From Wurfbainia villosa (taxonomy: Eukaryota; Streptophyta; Magnoliopsida; Zingiberales; Zingiberaceae), in contig CM045997.1 in the NCBI GenBank assembly GCA_025175895.1, forward strand, positions 108,734,479 through 108,798,478: a stretch of 64,000 nt of DNA. Reading direction: 5' to 3'. This document shows positions 10,158 to 21,161 of this stretch, in pieces. The position numbers and the translations under genes are program-made. Numbering within the stretch: position 1 is the first letter of the stretch; each line of letters starts with the position of its first letter. The notes beneath the pieces are model-generated. The model had not been told where the DNA came from. It was given only the letters and a program-made list of their open reading frames with translations, and did no database searches.

Positions 10158-13100
10158 CTGCAAGCCCGGCATTCATCGTTTTGCCCTTGCCTCGTCGGCT
10201 GACAATCTGAGCATTTAACTCAATTGCACCAACTTCTTGGTGAAGTTCAATGATCTAATTGACAAAACACAAAAAAAGAATTAGCAAAGAATTAAAGATA
10301 TTTTATTTTTATATCAAAAGAAAATGTATTTATAATCCCTAAATCACCGAGCTGAAAGCACAAGGAATAAACAATTACCTCATTTTTTATGACACGTAAC
10401 TCAGACTTCTGTGCATTTTGGCCCACATATCTGGACACCTGTAAATAAATAAATAAACTTTTTGTTAAGTAGAATGGAAAAGTTCTGTCATAACAACATA
10501 TAAAAAGGACTAATTGTTACAAAGCTACCAAAGAACATAAAAATACTATCAATTAAAAAAAATGACATACCTACCAGACAATTGAAATACCAATTATTGC
10601 AACAATGCATTTTCCACAAATATAAATTAACTAGTAACAAAAGGAACAGCAAGCATGCCATCAATCCAATCGCACAGGCAGAACAAACAGTATGACCTGG
10701 TATATATAGCAAAAGTAGTTTTCAACAAATTTTTTCAATATAAAAGCAAGAGTTTTTATCCTATATAATATACAAGAGAAATATATAACCTTTTGAAAAC
10801 CTATACAAAGCAACATTGACTTGCAGTATGAAAAAGCAAAAAAACAAGATTTGGCAAAGAAAACCTTAACAATTGAAAATAAGAAAAATGACTTGCACTA
10901 TATCTATTAAAGGAATGATTTTATTATAATAATTTATCATTATTTTCTTGATTTCATTAGTGACCCAAATTTATTTCTACTTTGTATAAAATAAATCCAT
11001 CTATTAAAGACCGAGAGAATCAATTAAGATAGAATTTTCCTTTCTATTTTTAGAAGAGATTTTAATTACTGTGCTTGTGTATGTATATTTGTAATTATCT
11101 CAAACAGGGAATATAAAAAAATGTTCATCCACTTTTCTTGACTATTAAAATTTTCAACATTGAAAGATCCCCAAAATTACATGCTACTTCAATAATGGGA
11201 GAAGAAAGTTCAAGCAACCAATCAAGTCCTCTTACCTTGCACCATTTTGATCATCCTGCCTTGGTGTTGGTCTCTAAATCACTTGGCAAAAATATTATGG
11301 ATAATAGAGTCGTATGATGCAAAAAGTTCTAAGTGCTAAAAATAAAATTAACTTTATTAATGGAATAGTTTAGCCACTATCGACAATCAACAATAAATTT
11401 CTAATTTGGGAGCATTGCAATCACATACTACTTTAATGGATCTTTAATTCTATTGATTCTAAAATTGTGGATGGTATTATTTATACAAAATCTAGAAGTA
11501 TTCCTTTTTTATAAGTGTGTGGAGACTCTTTTACAATCATCTTATTATATGTTAATAATATAATTATTACAGAAAATGATTAAAATGTTATCACTGGCTT
11601 CAAGGCTTTTCTTACTAATTGCATCAAGCTAAAAGATCTTAAACAATTAAAGTATTTTCTTGGAATTGAAATAGCACAATCTAAAAAGGATATTCTTATC
11701 AATCAATGCAAGTATACCCTTGATATTCTTGGTGCTGATCCAACTAATTTTCCCATGGAACAATCTCTGAAACTCACTTCTTTTGATAGTGATTTACTCA
11801 AAGATCCAACACAATCAACGTATGATAGGAAAATTAATTTACTTGACCAACATAAGGCCAGAAATCTCATTTTCAATTAACACTCCTAGTCAATTCATAC
11901 AAGAGCCTAGACAATTTCATCTTGATACAGTTCATGGCTTACTTGATACTTAAAGGGTTCACCTAGACAAGGTCTACTTTTTTTCTAAAAATAATTTAAA
12001 CTGAATAGGATTTTATGATGAGATTACGCTGACAATATTACTGCATGATGATCTATGACCAGTTATTGTGTATTTCTTGAAAAGACCCTCATTTTTGAAA
12101 AAGCAAAAAGCAAACTACTGTGTTAAGGTCTTAGGCTGAAACAGAGTATAAATCTATGGCCTCAATCACTTGTGAGATAATTTGGCTACAATATTTATTA
12201 TAATATTTTTGTATTGGTCATTCTCAACAAGCGACTTTATATTGTAACAATCAAGCAGTCATATAGTCTTTCATGAGAGAACAAAGTATATTGAGATTGG
12301 ATGTCATATTATTAGAGAAATAATTGACAAAGGAAAAATTAAAACGACCTATATATCAAGTGAGAATCAGATTGAAAATATATTCACTAAAGCGTTAGGT
12401 AAAGCAGCATTTATCGACTTGTTTGCAAGTTGAGTGTTATTGACATTCACACTCCAACTTAAGGGAGATTATTAAAAGAGAATCTTATTATATAGTAGGA
12501 GATAGAGTTCAATGGCGTAGTAAAATCCATATAGTCAATTCCACATAGTGGGATGAGACATGATTATTGTTATTGTTGTTGTAATTTATCATTATTTTCA
12601 ATATTTCTTTAGTGATACAAATTTATTTCAGCTTTATATAAAATAATTCCATTAAGAGAATCAATTAGGATAAATTATTCTTTTCTATTTTAGAATAGAT
12701 TTTAATTATTGTACTTGTGTGTAATTATTTTAAACATAGAATACAGGAAAATTTTCTCCACTTTTCTTTACCATTAAAATTTTCAATATTTTCAAAATAC
12801 TTGAGAAAACATATAAACAAATACCTGCTTCATATTTCGAATATTCTTTTAAAAGTTTCGAGGCCATCTCGTTTGAGAGTTTAATAGCTATCTTGTCCGG
12901 TAGTTTTGCAATCATCTCGATCATTTGGTTCACCTGCATATAATTGATATGCGAGAGAAATTATAAGTAAAAAATTAATTTCAGAAATTGACCAACAAAG
13001 AAATTGATCCCACTTATACAAGAAAATTACAAAAAAAACACAAAAGCCAGAAAGAAATTGAAAAAACAAATAACTATCAATGTTCATGAATTATCTAAAA

Positions 13101-13661
13101 GGTGACATTGACCTCAACATACTAAATGGGAAATTGATTTGATACATTTTCTTTTCTATCAAATTTACTCTAAGCATCAAATGCGGAAAGTGATAGATTC
13201 TCAAATAAATATATCCAAATAATCTCTTCAAAATATTATCTTTAAAATAGTTTATTAGATTTATTGTTAGTTTCTTATTTCTAAATGTCACTGTTTTCTT
13301 GTAGCCTTTCCTACTCAACAATAGGCGCAGGCTGTTCTTGCCGCTACCTTGGGCGGCTAAATTAATTGGAATAGGGAAAAGAATCGAGCAGTCATATAAA
13401 AATGAAAGGTTTAAAGCCGTAAGTCATTTAACAGTTAAAGACAGTTAAGGAGAAAATCACCATACCTTTGACAAAATTATGTTCAATTTATCCGGATCTC
13501 GTGATCCTGGAAACTTGCTTTGGAAAATGCGTTTTAAAAACGCTAAAATTACAAAGAACATAATCGCTCATTGGAATCCAACATAAAATCGTTAATATTC
13601 TGAAAAAAAATAAAAAAGATCGAGTACCTTTTGCTATATTCCAAATTGTACTCTTCGCCAT
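10158..13661 (-). CDS. Host gene, unrecognised: six in-phase exons, 3' part missing from window
   Basis: Six minus-strand exons join in one frame through canonical GT-AG introns: 13661-13628 (MAKSTIWNIAK), 13542-13466 (ends LNIILSK), 12933-12825 (starts VNQMIEMIAK), 10696-10575 (hydrophobic, GLMACLLFLLLLVNLYLW), 10438-10379 (VSRYVGQNAQKSEL) and 10254-10158 (ELHQEVGAIELNAQIVSRRG). Exon lengths 34, 77, 109, 122, 60 and 97 give consistent phases and no stop. The visible part is about 166 residues: a basic N-terminus, an amphipathic Lys/Glu helix, one probable membrane segment and a likely coiled coil. I do not recognise the family. Intron 3 contains copia element O. The last visible donor (GTATG, 10157-10153) runs into fragment N and then B, so further exons, if any, lie left of the window. 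It could be active with a giant intron, or truncated. Confidence 0.65.
10905..11159 (+). repeat. 5' LTR of element O
   Basis: TATTAAAGGAATG to TTTTCAACA. It aligns with 12470-12788 through AATTTATCATTATTTTC, AATTTATTTC, GAGAATCAATTA, GATTTTAATTA and TTAAAATTTTCAA blocks. Confidence 0.75.
11195..12460 (+). pseudogene. gag start fused to RT/RNase H of element O
   Basis: ATG at 11195 opens MGEESSSNQSSPLTLHHFDH, a typical copia gag N-terminus, soon frameshifted. From about 11535 it reads YVNNIIITEND (a degraded YVDD box), LKDLKQLKYFLGIEIAQSKK and the SLKLTSFD region. After several shifts come RNase H motifs: EYKSMA, LYCNNQA (12235-12260), a degraded HIEIDCHIIREII block and IFTKAL (about 12385). 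Many stops; not functional. Confidence 0.8.
12470..12788 (+). repeat. 3' LTR of element O
   Basis: Preceded by the purine tract AAGGGAGAT (12461-12469). It is longer than the 5' copy by an insertion around 12495-12560. Confidence 0.75.
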
Positions 13662-13747
13662 TCTCGAGCGCAGGGCTATCTGGGTTTGGCAGGAGACTGG
13701 GAGGGAAATAAAAGAAACGGAAGAAGCGGATCCATTTAATCCTTCCG

Positions 13748-13760
13748 AAACCCTAAACCC
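13748..13760 (-). promoter_or_regulatory. Telo-box in the host gene promoter
   Basis: AAACCCTAAACCC on plus, about 90 bases upstream of the ATG at 13661. Telo-boxes (AAACCCTAA) are common near the start of plant housekeeping genes. This supports transcription from here towards lower coordinates. Confidence 0.5.
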
Positions 13761-13761
13761 G

Positions 13762-14480
13762 TTAATATTATTAATATAATTCTTTTAATAGATTACTTAT
13801 CTTACTTTATTTATTTATAAAAGATTATTTGACTTTTATAATATTTTCAATAATTAATGTACCGAGTGATATAGTTAATTCCATAATAAAATTATATATA
13901 TAATTAAAATTATAATTGGACATGTAAATTAATCAAAAGATATGACACGTAAAATACATCTAATCATACTAAAATAAAATAATATAAATGTTAGATAAAT
14001 ATTAAATGATAATAATCTCAATTTATTTTGTCTTTGGATTTTTTGAAACCTGAGTACTCCTTGATTATTAAACGAAAATTAAAAAATAATAATGAAATAA
14101 ATACAATTTTCAAAGAATAAGTAAAAGATATTGTAATAGAGATGTGAGAAGACATTAATAATGTTTACTATTTGAGTGTATATTAATATGTATTTGATTG
14201 GATATTAAATTAATTTATTAAAGTCTACAATATAATACATAGCATGAGATAAATTATGATTGGATATAATTAATGGATATTTCATTATGTATAATTAAGT
14301 AAGTATTGAAACTATCTTTAGTCGATAAATTAATGAGATTGGACATCATCAATTCTATAAAACTAACATATATTATACTCCTTAGTTCATCCAAGCATTT
14401 TGTACTCAATAAATAGATGCATAGGATGTTAGTTAAAGGTAACAAGTTCATTGGAGTGTGGTTTTTAATATCGATAAAGT
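13762..14480. other. AT-rich spacer, no gene seen
   Basis: Very AT-rich sequence upstream of the host gene. I see no ORF with family likeness, no clear terminal repeats and no RNA gene. The only frame over 60 codons (minus, 14451-14254) has low-complexity composition. Confidence 0.5.
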
Positions 14481-15586
14481 TTCATTGTAACTCGAGTGCA
14501 AACTTCGTTAGACTTGAAGTATTCAAGTCATCTTGGGCATGATGACTTATATTTTGACTTCTTCACAACCATCTCTATAAGAGGTCATTCCGAGTTGATT
14601 AGGTATAGATCAAAGTGATCGAAGATGTTTGAATTGCATCACTCCTGTAAAGGAAATATATATCTTAGGATTTTTGTCAGGATTGTTACTCAGAAGTATT
14701 TGACCAAAACACACATGTCAAGAAGACAGTCTTTTTAGACACATGTATGGAGTAACTTGAATCCACAGGACAAGAAGCTAACTTAAGTGAGGACAAACAC
14801 TATAAACCATATCCTGAAACAAGTGGCTATAGAATGAGTGAAAGAAGCAAAGGCACAAATATGTGTAGTTGTTGAAGGGTTCATAAACGTTCTGAAGTTA
14901 ACGTTGACTTTCTGATTAATTGAGAGTCATGATGTACTACTATGTGTCACTCATAATCCATTCATAGCTAATGGTTACTTATGAATGACCAACATAGTTG
15001 AAAATCTATTGGGTCACACGTATAACGATGTCTCAAGAGACGTAAAATAAATTAGAGAATAAGATTCTCAATGAGAAAGAGGATGTCTAGTTGGACCAGA
15101 CTTAGAGGGCACGAAATGGGAGTGAAATGAGTGTATATGGGCGTGCCAATGGTTGGTATGGTCATGTGACACTCAGCTAAGAAAAACAAAGGAGATAGAG
15201 TACTCCACGACTGAGCCATGGAGCACGATACGACCATATAGCCAGGTCGTGTTTAAGAAACACGATCATGTCTCAAGCGTGTTTGATGCCTTGTGAAGGC
15301 ACGGGCGAGCTTCTGCCCATGTTGGACACGTCCAGAGAGATACACGGCATGGTCGTGCCTTTTAGCACGACCTTGGCATGTGACGATCGTGCTGAACATA
15401 GCCACACGCGACAGTCGTGGCACGCGACACATCCTAGCCGTGTTGCATCTTAATGCCTCGTCTTCTTCGATTTTTGCAAGTTTTTTCACCACCCTATAAA
15501 TAGGGTTCTTGATGAAACCCTAAAAGGTGACTTTTCAAAGAAGGGTTTTTGTCATCTCCTTTTTTTTTCCATCTCTTATTTTACAC
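14481..15586 (+). repeat. Block M: LTR-like sequence of unclassified element
   Basis: Non-coding, with LTR promoter features: CACGACC/GGTCGTG-type inverted motifs clustered at 15220-15450, a TATAAATA box at 15495-15502, and a hairpin TAGGGTT...AACCCTA just after it. Both ends are unclear; a start near 14486 (TGTAACTCGAG) is possible. Element J interrupts it at 15587. No PBS or coding part is visible, so this is a probable LTR fragment only. Confidence 0.4.
15495..15502 (+). promoter_or_regulatory. TATA box in block M
   Basis: TATAAATA followed within a few bases by a 7-bp stem (TAGGGTT/AACCCTA). The layout resembles a plant LTR core promoter. Confidence 0.4.
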
Positions 15587-16739
15587 TGTTGTGGCTGAGA
15601 CAGAGAGATGAGAGATTAGTTAGTAAGGGATGATGATTCAGCAATGTGTGGGCAGTTGAGATAGCAAGGGTCGACTAAATGCAGGCTGAGGAGGCTTCCA
15701 TGAGTTGGCTTGGCTAGATCAACTGCTTCCGTAGCTTTGTCTTGTATCGTGGCATATGAGCTTGAAGAAGGCATTAAACAGTGGTTGTTGGATCTGCCGG
15801 GAGTGCTGACCTAAGGAGACTCACAAACGAATGAGAAAAAAGGGTCGAGAGGGGCTTCAGTCTAGCCCCTCTAACACCCAAGTCAGAACGTGGAGAATAT
15901 GGAGACGAAAGCATTAGAGAATTAAGGGAGGTTCGGAAGTTCCGGATGAGAGCCCCCCCTTAAAGCTTCCCTTTTACCTTTTGTATAAGCAAACCTACTG
16001 GCATGGATTCCCAGGGAGAATCATGGAAGGCATGGCCTGATGGAGATGTAACAGTATGGAGGGGATCTTGGGAGACATGATCTTATTAAAGAGGACGACA
16101 TAACCATACAAGAAATCAATAGAGGGCATGATGCCATTATTATGATGGAGATGTGACTTAATAGTGGAGATCTTGGAGAGGTGTCTTCCGGATAGAGATA
16201 CAAACATCTAACTGACGAACTAAGCTGATGTGATAGGTCGAGCTGAGACATCAGGCTAAAGCATGAGGCTATCATCAGTCTGAGATATGGAGCGGAGACA
16301 TGAGGCTGAGATATGAAGCTGAGACATCAGGCTGAGACATGAGACTGAGTCATCAGGCTGAGACATGAGGCTAAGGTTGAGTCATTAGGCTGAGACATGA
16401 AGCTATGGTCGAAAACGAGCTATGGTCGAGGCAAGCTTATGCCCGAGATAAGATATGACCAAGACAAGCTTATGACCGAGACAAGATATGGCCGAGACAA
16501 GCTTATGGCCGAGGCCGAGATATAAGCTGTGGCCGAGATCGAGACATAAGTTGTGGGCGAGGCCGAGACAAACTGTGGTCGAGATCGAGACATAAGTTGT
16601 GGCTGAGGCTGAGATATAATGGTCTTCTAGCCGACTCAAATTAACCTATCGCTCTTGATCGGGTCCTTCCTGGGCTCCAACTCAGCTTGACCATCAACTT
16701 AACTCGGCTACTTGGCTGAGGATATTTCTATCCACATCA
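15587..16739 (-). repeat. 3' LTR of element J
   Basis: 1153 bases, TG...CA on plus. It contains irregular minisatellites around 16240-16640: GCTGAGACATGAG units and GGCCGAGACAAG units. Its first 900 bases match 18334-19218. Confidence 0.75.
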
Positions 16740-16972
16740 TAAGTATCCCCCTCTTACTTAGTCGAAGGAGGCATAAGTCCGACTGACTAGATTTGTGTCG
16801 AACATTAAAAAAAACATGTAGAGCTGACCTCTGTTACCAAAGTGGAGCTTAGTGAAGATGATGAAGTGGAGATCAAAGGGGGTTACTGATGGAGAAAAGG
16901 CCAAGGGGCACTGTATATGCTGAATAATGAGAAAATGTGGTCCAAGACAAGATAGAATATAATACGTCAAGC

Positions 16973-17390
16973 GGCGGCTTTGCTAATGGACGCCTCAGTC
17001 TGAGACACAAGGGAATAGACGACACTGTGATAGGCGAATTTACTGGAGGATGCCTCCGTCCGAGACATGAGAAAATAGACGATGCTGAGATAGGCGACTT
17101 TGCTGAAGGATGCCTCGGTCCGAGACACGAAGGAATAGACGATGCGGAGACAGGCGACTTTGCTGGAGGATGCCTTGGTATGAGACACAAGGGAATAGAT
17201 GGCGCTGTGATAGGCAACTTTGCTGGAGGACACCTCAATCCAAGACACGAGGGAATAGACGATGTCGAGACAGGCTACATTGCTGAAGAATGCCTCGGTT
17301 TGAGACATGAGGGAATAGACGAAACCGTGATAGGCGACTTTGCTGAAGGACACCTCGGTCTGAGACACAAGGGAATATAATAGATTACTT
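16973..17390. repeat. 60-bp tandem repeat, seven copies, in element J
   Basis: Exact 60-base period, with GAATAGACGATG, AGGCGACTTTGCTGAAGGA and TGCCTCGGTCCGAGACA blocks. As 60 is a multiple of three, one plus frame (16937-17380) reads a 20-residue repeat and two minus frames are also open. No start context or family likeness was seen. Confidence 0.85.
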
Positions 17391-17689
17391 GGAGAATAGG
17401 TTGACTCGAGGGCTTATGAACTGCTTCAACCGAAATAATGAGAAGATCGACGTGAGGCCTTATGAATTGCCTCAAATGAAATACAGATCCTCTGACTTCT
17501 AAAGACTTGCAGAGTCGGGGAGAGAATCATAATCTCGATCATTGACTCGAAGATTCGCAGAGTCAAGGAGAGATTCATGAAAAATTTTGACCCTCAATAA
17601 AATTTGACCGAGTAATGTAGTAATGAAAAACATAAATGGATGAGAAAAAGCAAGGCAAAAAATCCAGTTGACCTTTGAAGAGCTCTGGA

Positions 17690-18250
17690 AGAGCTAACTT
17701 TGGAAGAGAACTTTGGAAGAGAGAACTTTGGAAGAGCTCTTGGAAGAGACATCTTGAAAGAGCTAACTCTGAAAGAGCTCTTAGAAGAGACATCTTGGAA
17801 GAGCTCTAGAAGAAATATCTTAGAAGAGCTAACTCTGAGAAGAGCTCCGAAAGAGATAACTCATGATGAACTTTGGGAGAGACATCTTTGAAGAGCTATG
17901 GAAGAGATCTTGGAAGAGCTTTGGGAGAGACATCTTGGAAGAGCTAACTCTGAGAAGAGAAAACTTTGGAAGAGCTCTTGGAAGAGCTAACTCCGAGAAA
18001 GGCTTCGGAAGAGTTAACTCAGGAAGAGCTCTAGAAGAGAAATCTTGGAAGAACTAACTCTGAGAAGAACTCCGGAAGAGTTAACTCGGGAAGAGCTCTA
18101 GAAGAGCTACTTTGGAAGAGACATCTTTGAAGAGCTAACCCTGAGAAGAGCTCCGGAAGAGTTAACTTTTGAAGATGTGACTTGGGAAGAGCTCGAGAAG
18201 AGCTAACTTTGAGAGCTCGGGAAGAGCTAACTGTGGAAGAGCTAATGAAG
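17690..18250. repeat. Purine-rich GGAAGAGCTAACT minisatellite in element J
   Basis: Irregular units of GGAAGAGCTAACT, CTGAGAAGAGCTC and GGAAGAGAC. The plus strand is strongly enriched in A and G. Frames through it (17700-18057 plus, 18288-18031 minus) are by-products of the repeat. Confidence 0.8.
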
Positions 18251-18314
18251 AAGAGTCTGGGACCATCTTGTGTTATGATATCACCCATCTCAGTGTCTTA
18301 GCTCAGAATGTTTT

Positions 18315-18329
18315 CCACAGATGGCGCCA
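18315..18329 (-). other. Primer-binding site of element J
   Basis: Minus strand TGGCGCCATCTGTGG, four bases from the LTR end. It is nearly the same as the site of element C (TTGGCGCCGTCTGTGGG at 24837), so J may depend on a Tat-like gypsy partner. Confidence 0.7.
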
Positions 18330-18333
18330 TTTA

Positions 18334-19218
18334 TATTGTGGCTGAGACAGAGAGATGAGAGATGAGTCAGTAAGGGATGATGATTCGGCAAGGTGTGTAC
18401 AGTTGAAATGGCAAGGGTCGACTGAATGCAGATTGAGAAGGCTTCCATGAGTTAGCTTGGCTAGATCAATTTCTTCCGGAGCTTTATTTTGTACCGCGGT
18501 GGGTGAGCTTGAAGAAGGCATTGAACGGCAGTTGTCGGATCTACCGAGGCGCTGACCTGAGGAGACTCACAAATGGATGACAAAGGGGGGGCCGAGGGGG
18601 ACCTCGGCCAAGACCCTCCAATGCCCAAGTCAGAACCTGGAGAATATGGAGACGAAAGCATTAGAGAATTAAGGGAGGTCCGGAAGCTCCGAAGGAGAGT
18701 CCCCTCTCAAAGCTTCCCTTTTACCTTTATATAAGCAAACCTGCTGGCATGGATTCCCAAGGAGAATCATGGAAGGCATGGCCTGGTGGAGATGTAACAG
18801 TACGGAGGGGATCTTGCGAGACATGATCTCATTAAAGAGGACAGCGTAACCATACAAGAAATCTATAGAGGCATGACCTTATTATTATGATGGAGATGTG
18901 ACTTAATAGTGGAGATCGTGGAGAGGTGTCTTCCGGACAGAGATACAAACATCTAACTGACGAACTAAGCTGATGTGATAGGTCGAGCTGAGACATTAGG
19001 CTGAAGCATGAGGTTGTCATCAGTCTGAGACATGGAGCTGAGACATGAGGTTGAGACATGAAACTGAGATATCAGGCTGAGACATGAGGCTGAGTCATCA
19101 GGCTGAGACGTGAGGCTGAGGCTGAGTCATCAGGATGAGACATGAAGCTATGGCCGAGACCGAGCTATGGTCAAGGCAAGCTTATGGCCGAGACAAGATA
19201 TGGTCAAGACAAGCTTAT
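18334..19218 (-). repeat. 5' LTR of element J (interrupted)
   Basis: Aligns with 15587-16480, from TTGTGGCTGAGACAGAGAG to the GACAAGCTTAT units. The remaining quarter is missing because K inserted at 19219. Confidence 0.75.
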
Positions 19219-19524
19219 TGTTAGTGCAATCAACCCAGGTCACGATTGACCTGACTTGAGTAGTGTTTTGATATTTGTGTTTTGATGTTTGACAAAGAAG
19301 TAATAATTGTTTGACAATGGTTTTGGGAGATGGTTGACATTGGGTTGACCATATGATGGAAGTCCAAGCATGGGTCTTGGTAATGGGAAAGTCCAAGTCT
19401 TGAGTACTTGGCATGGAAAGTTCAAGGGTGTAGTCTTAGTAACGTAAGTCCAAGTGTGTAGTCTTGGCGGTGAAAGTCCAAATCTTCAGTACTTGGCATG
19501 GAAAGTCTAAGCATGAGTCTTGGC
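19219..19524 (+). mobile_element. Element K: LTR head of the gag-only family, interrupted by F
   Basis: Starts TGTTAGTGCAATCAACCCAGG and carries the ACTTGAGTAG, TGTTTTGATG and AAGTCCAAGCATGGGTCTTGG blocks of the A/B/E family LTR. It is cut after GAGTCTTGGC by element F. The remainder should lie right of the window. Left flank CTTAT (19214-19218) is the candidate duplication. Confidence 0.75.
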
Positions 19525-21161
19525 TGATAGGACCGGTGACTACACAAGAAGGGGGGAAGAGAATTCTGGTACAAAAATGACACAGTGGAAATACTAATGA
19601 CAACACGATCACAAACAGAGCACAAACAAACACAACAACCAACACAAGACGACGCAGCCGATTTTACTTGGTTCACAGCTCTCTCCTAGAGCCGCTAATC
19701 CAAGGCCTACCTCTATCTTTTCTCCTTTTTGAAGAAAAACTTCAAAGGTGGAGAAACCTCTTAACTCACTTATAGTTTTACAGATTCTAAGAATATGAAT
19801 TAAACACAAGAATCTAAATAGTAAAAGAAACGATAACCAGGAAAGGAAAAAAGCCCTTTACAATAGATCCATTGAGGCGAGCATAATCGGAGCAGCAAAT
19901 TCTCCTTTTTTTTGGTTTTTAGATAGCCAATGTTCAAAAAACATAAAGGAACTTAGTGCAACCGTTGTTCAGGTTGAGAGAAAGTAACAACAAGAAAGGA
20001 TCACGTTCAGAGCAGAAACAGAGAAAACTCAGAAAGCCTTAGTCTCCAACCGAAACGTGCAGCCTTTCCTCAAGTAATCGATCAAGGGTTTCTCTTCGCA
20101 AGAACCCTTTCTATTGGCCAAATTCAAACCTGTGGATGAGATCTGGATCCAAAAAATTTGGTCAAATAATCAGATACAAATATGTAAGCCGAAATAGGTG
20201 AGATTTGATTAAAATCGCTAATTCGTTTCTCAGCAGTCGAGGCGCCAGTCGAGCCCGCCTCGCATCTGTTTGCTTTTGCCAAGGGCTAGTCGAGGCGTCG
20301 CCTCAACTGCATAGGTTGAGACACCGATTTGTTGCATCGATTGAGGTGTGATCGATCTCGCCGCTCGTCATGCTGCCCAAGACCCGATCGAGGCGCCTCG
20401 GCACCGGTAAAAGAAACAGATAAGGTTCACTAACTTGTCCTGCATCAGTCGAGGCGCCAGTTAAGTGTGGCTCGCTTCTGTTTGCTTCTGCTCAGGATCA
20501 TTCAAGGTGCCACCTCGTATCGTCTCGCGATCGAGCTTCCATTACCATTTTCTTTGTCGACAAGATCAGTTGAGGTGCCGCCTCGACTGCTCCTTGACCA
20601 GTCGAAGTGCCGACTCGATTGCACCTTGTTAAAAAGTATTCCCAACTCCGCGCCCTGGCCGATGACAAGTTCCTACACCTAATGAATTCAGTAAGGGCAA
20701 CAATTGAGGTGTCAGCTCATTATTGTCCTTAAGACCCGTTGTTTCAGTCAGCTCTAAGACTGAAACACGACTAGTAAAGACTCTACCCAGAGACCCTTTA
20801 CTTGCCAAGACTCCAGCCATCAGCCATTCTTGGACTTTTCACCCTGCCATTCCCGCAAGGAATTGTCTAGCTGCCAAAGAATTAATCGTCTTGGACTTTT
20901 TACTTTGCCACTCCTGTAAGGAATTTTTCAACTGCCAAGGAATTACCCATCTTGGACTTTTCGCCAAGGTTCACCCTTGGATTTCTCAACTGCCAAGGAA
21001 TTACCCATATTGGACTTCTCACCAAGGTTCACCCTTGGATTTTCCAACTGCCAAGGAATTAGCCGTCTTGGACTTCTCACCAAGGTTCACCCTTGGATTT
21101 CACATACTACTTAAACCTTTGTCAAACACCAAAACATAACTTGGAGCATTCGGCTCCAACA
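19525..21161 (-). repeat. 3' LTR of element F
   Basis: 1637 bases. In its own orientation it starts TGTTGGAGCCGAATGCTCCAA, an inverted repeat (TTGGAG/CTCCAA). Next is a ~60-bp repeat array with CCAAGG/CCTTGG arms (21110-20820) and a cluster of AGTCGAGGCGCC-type motifs (20620-20230). It ends in a transcribed leader with the AGAGGTTTCTCCACC segment. Confidence 0.85.

Larger units (their letters stand above)
10905..12788 (+). mobile_element. Element O: internally deleted Ty1/copia (Ale/Retrofit-like)
   Basis: Short LTRs flank a gag start that jumps straight to the end of RT plus RNase H. The missing part covers the end of gag, protease, integrase and most of RT. It lies in intron 3 of the host gene in antisense orientation. 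LTR copies are diverged, with about a 65-base segment present only in the right one, so this is an old insertion. Lineage is judged from the gag opening (LHHFDHPALVLVSKSL) and the short LTRs; treat it as tentative. Confidence 0.75.
15587..19218 (-). mobile_element. Element J: non-coding gypsy-type LTR element (LARD-like)
   Basis: Two direct copies of a repeat (15587-16739 and 18334-19218) flank 1.6 kb without gag or pol. On the minus strand a gypsy-type primer-binding site, TGGCGCCATCTGTGG, follows the right LTR. A purine tract (AGAGGGGGATACT, reverse complement of about 16740-16755) precedes the left LTR. This fixes minus orientation and shows a non-autonomous LTR element. The interior is two minisatellites. 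The right LTR is cut at 19218 by the head of element K. TACAC (15582-15586) is the left flank. Confidence 0.75.

Noticed and set aside
13091..14451. Minus-strand frames 13321-13091 and 14451-14254 as extra exons or genes
   Set aside because: The first lies in intron 2 of the host gene and does not fit splice phases; the second is AT-rich low complexity.
16937..17380. 147-codon repeat protein as a gene
   Set aside because: Open in several frames on both strands because the unit is 60 bp; no promoter or homology seen. Kept only as an observation.
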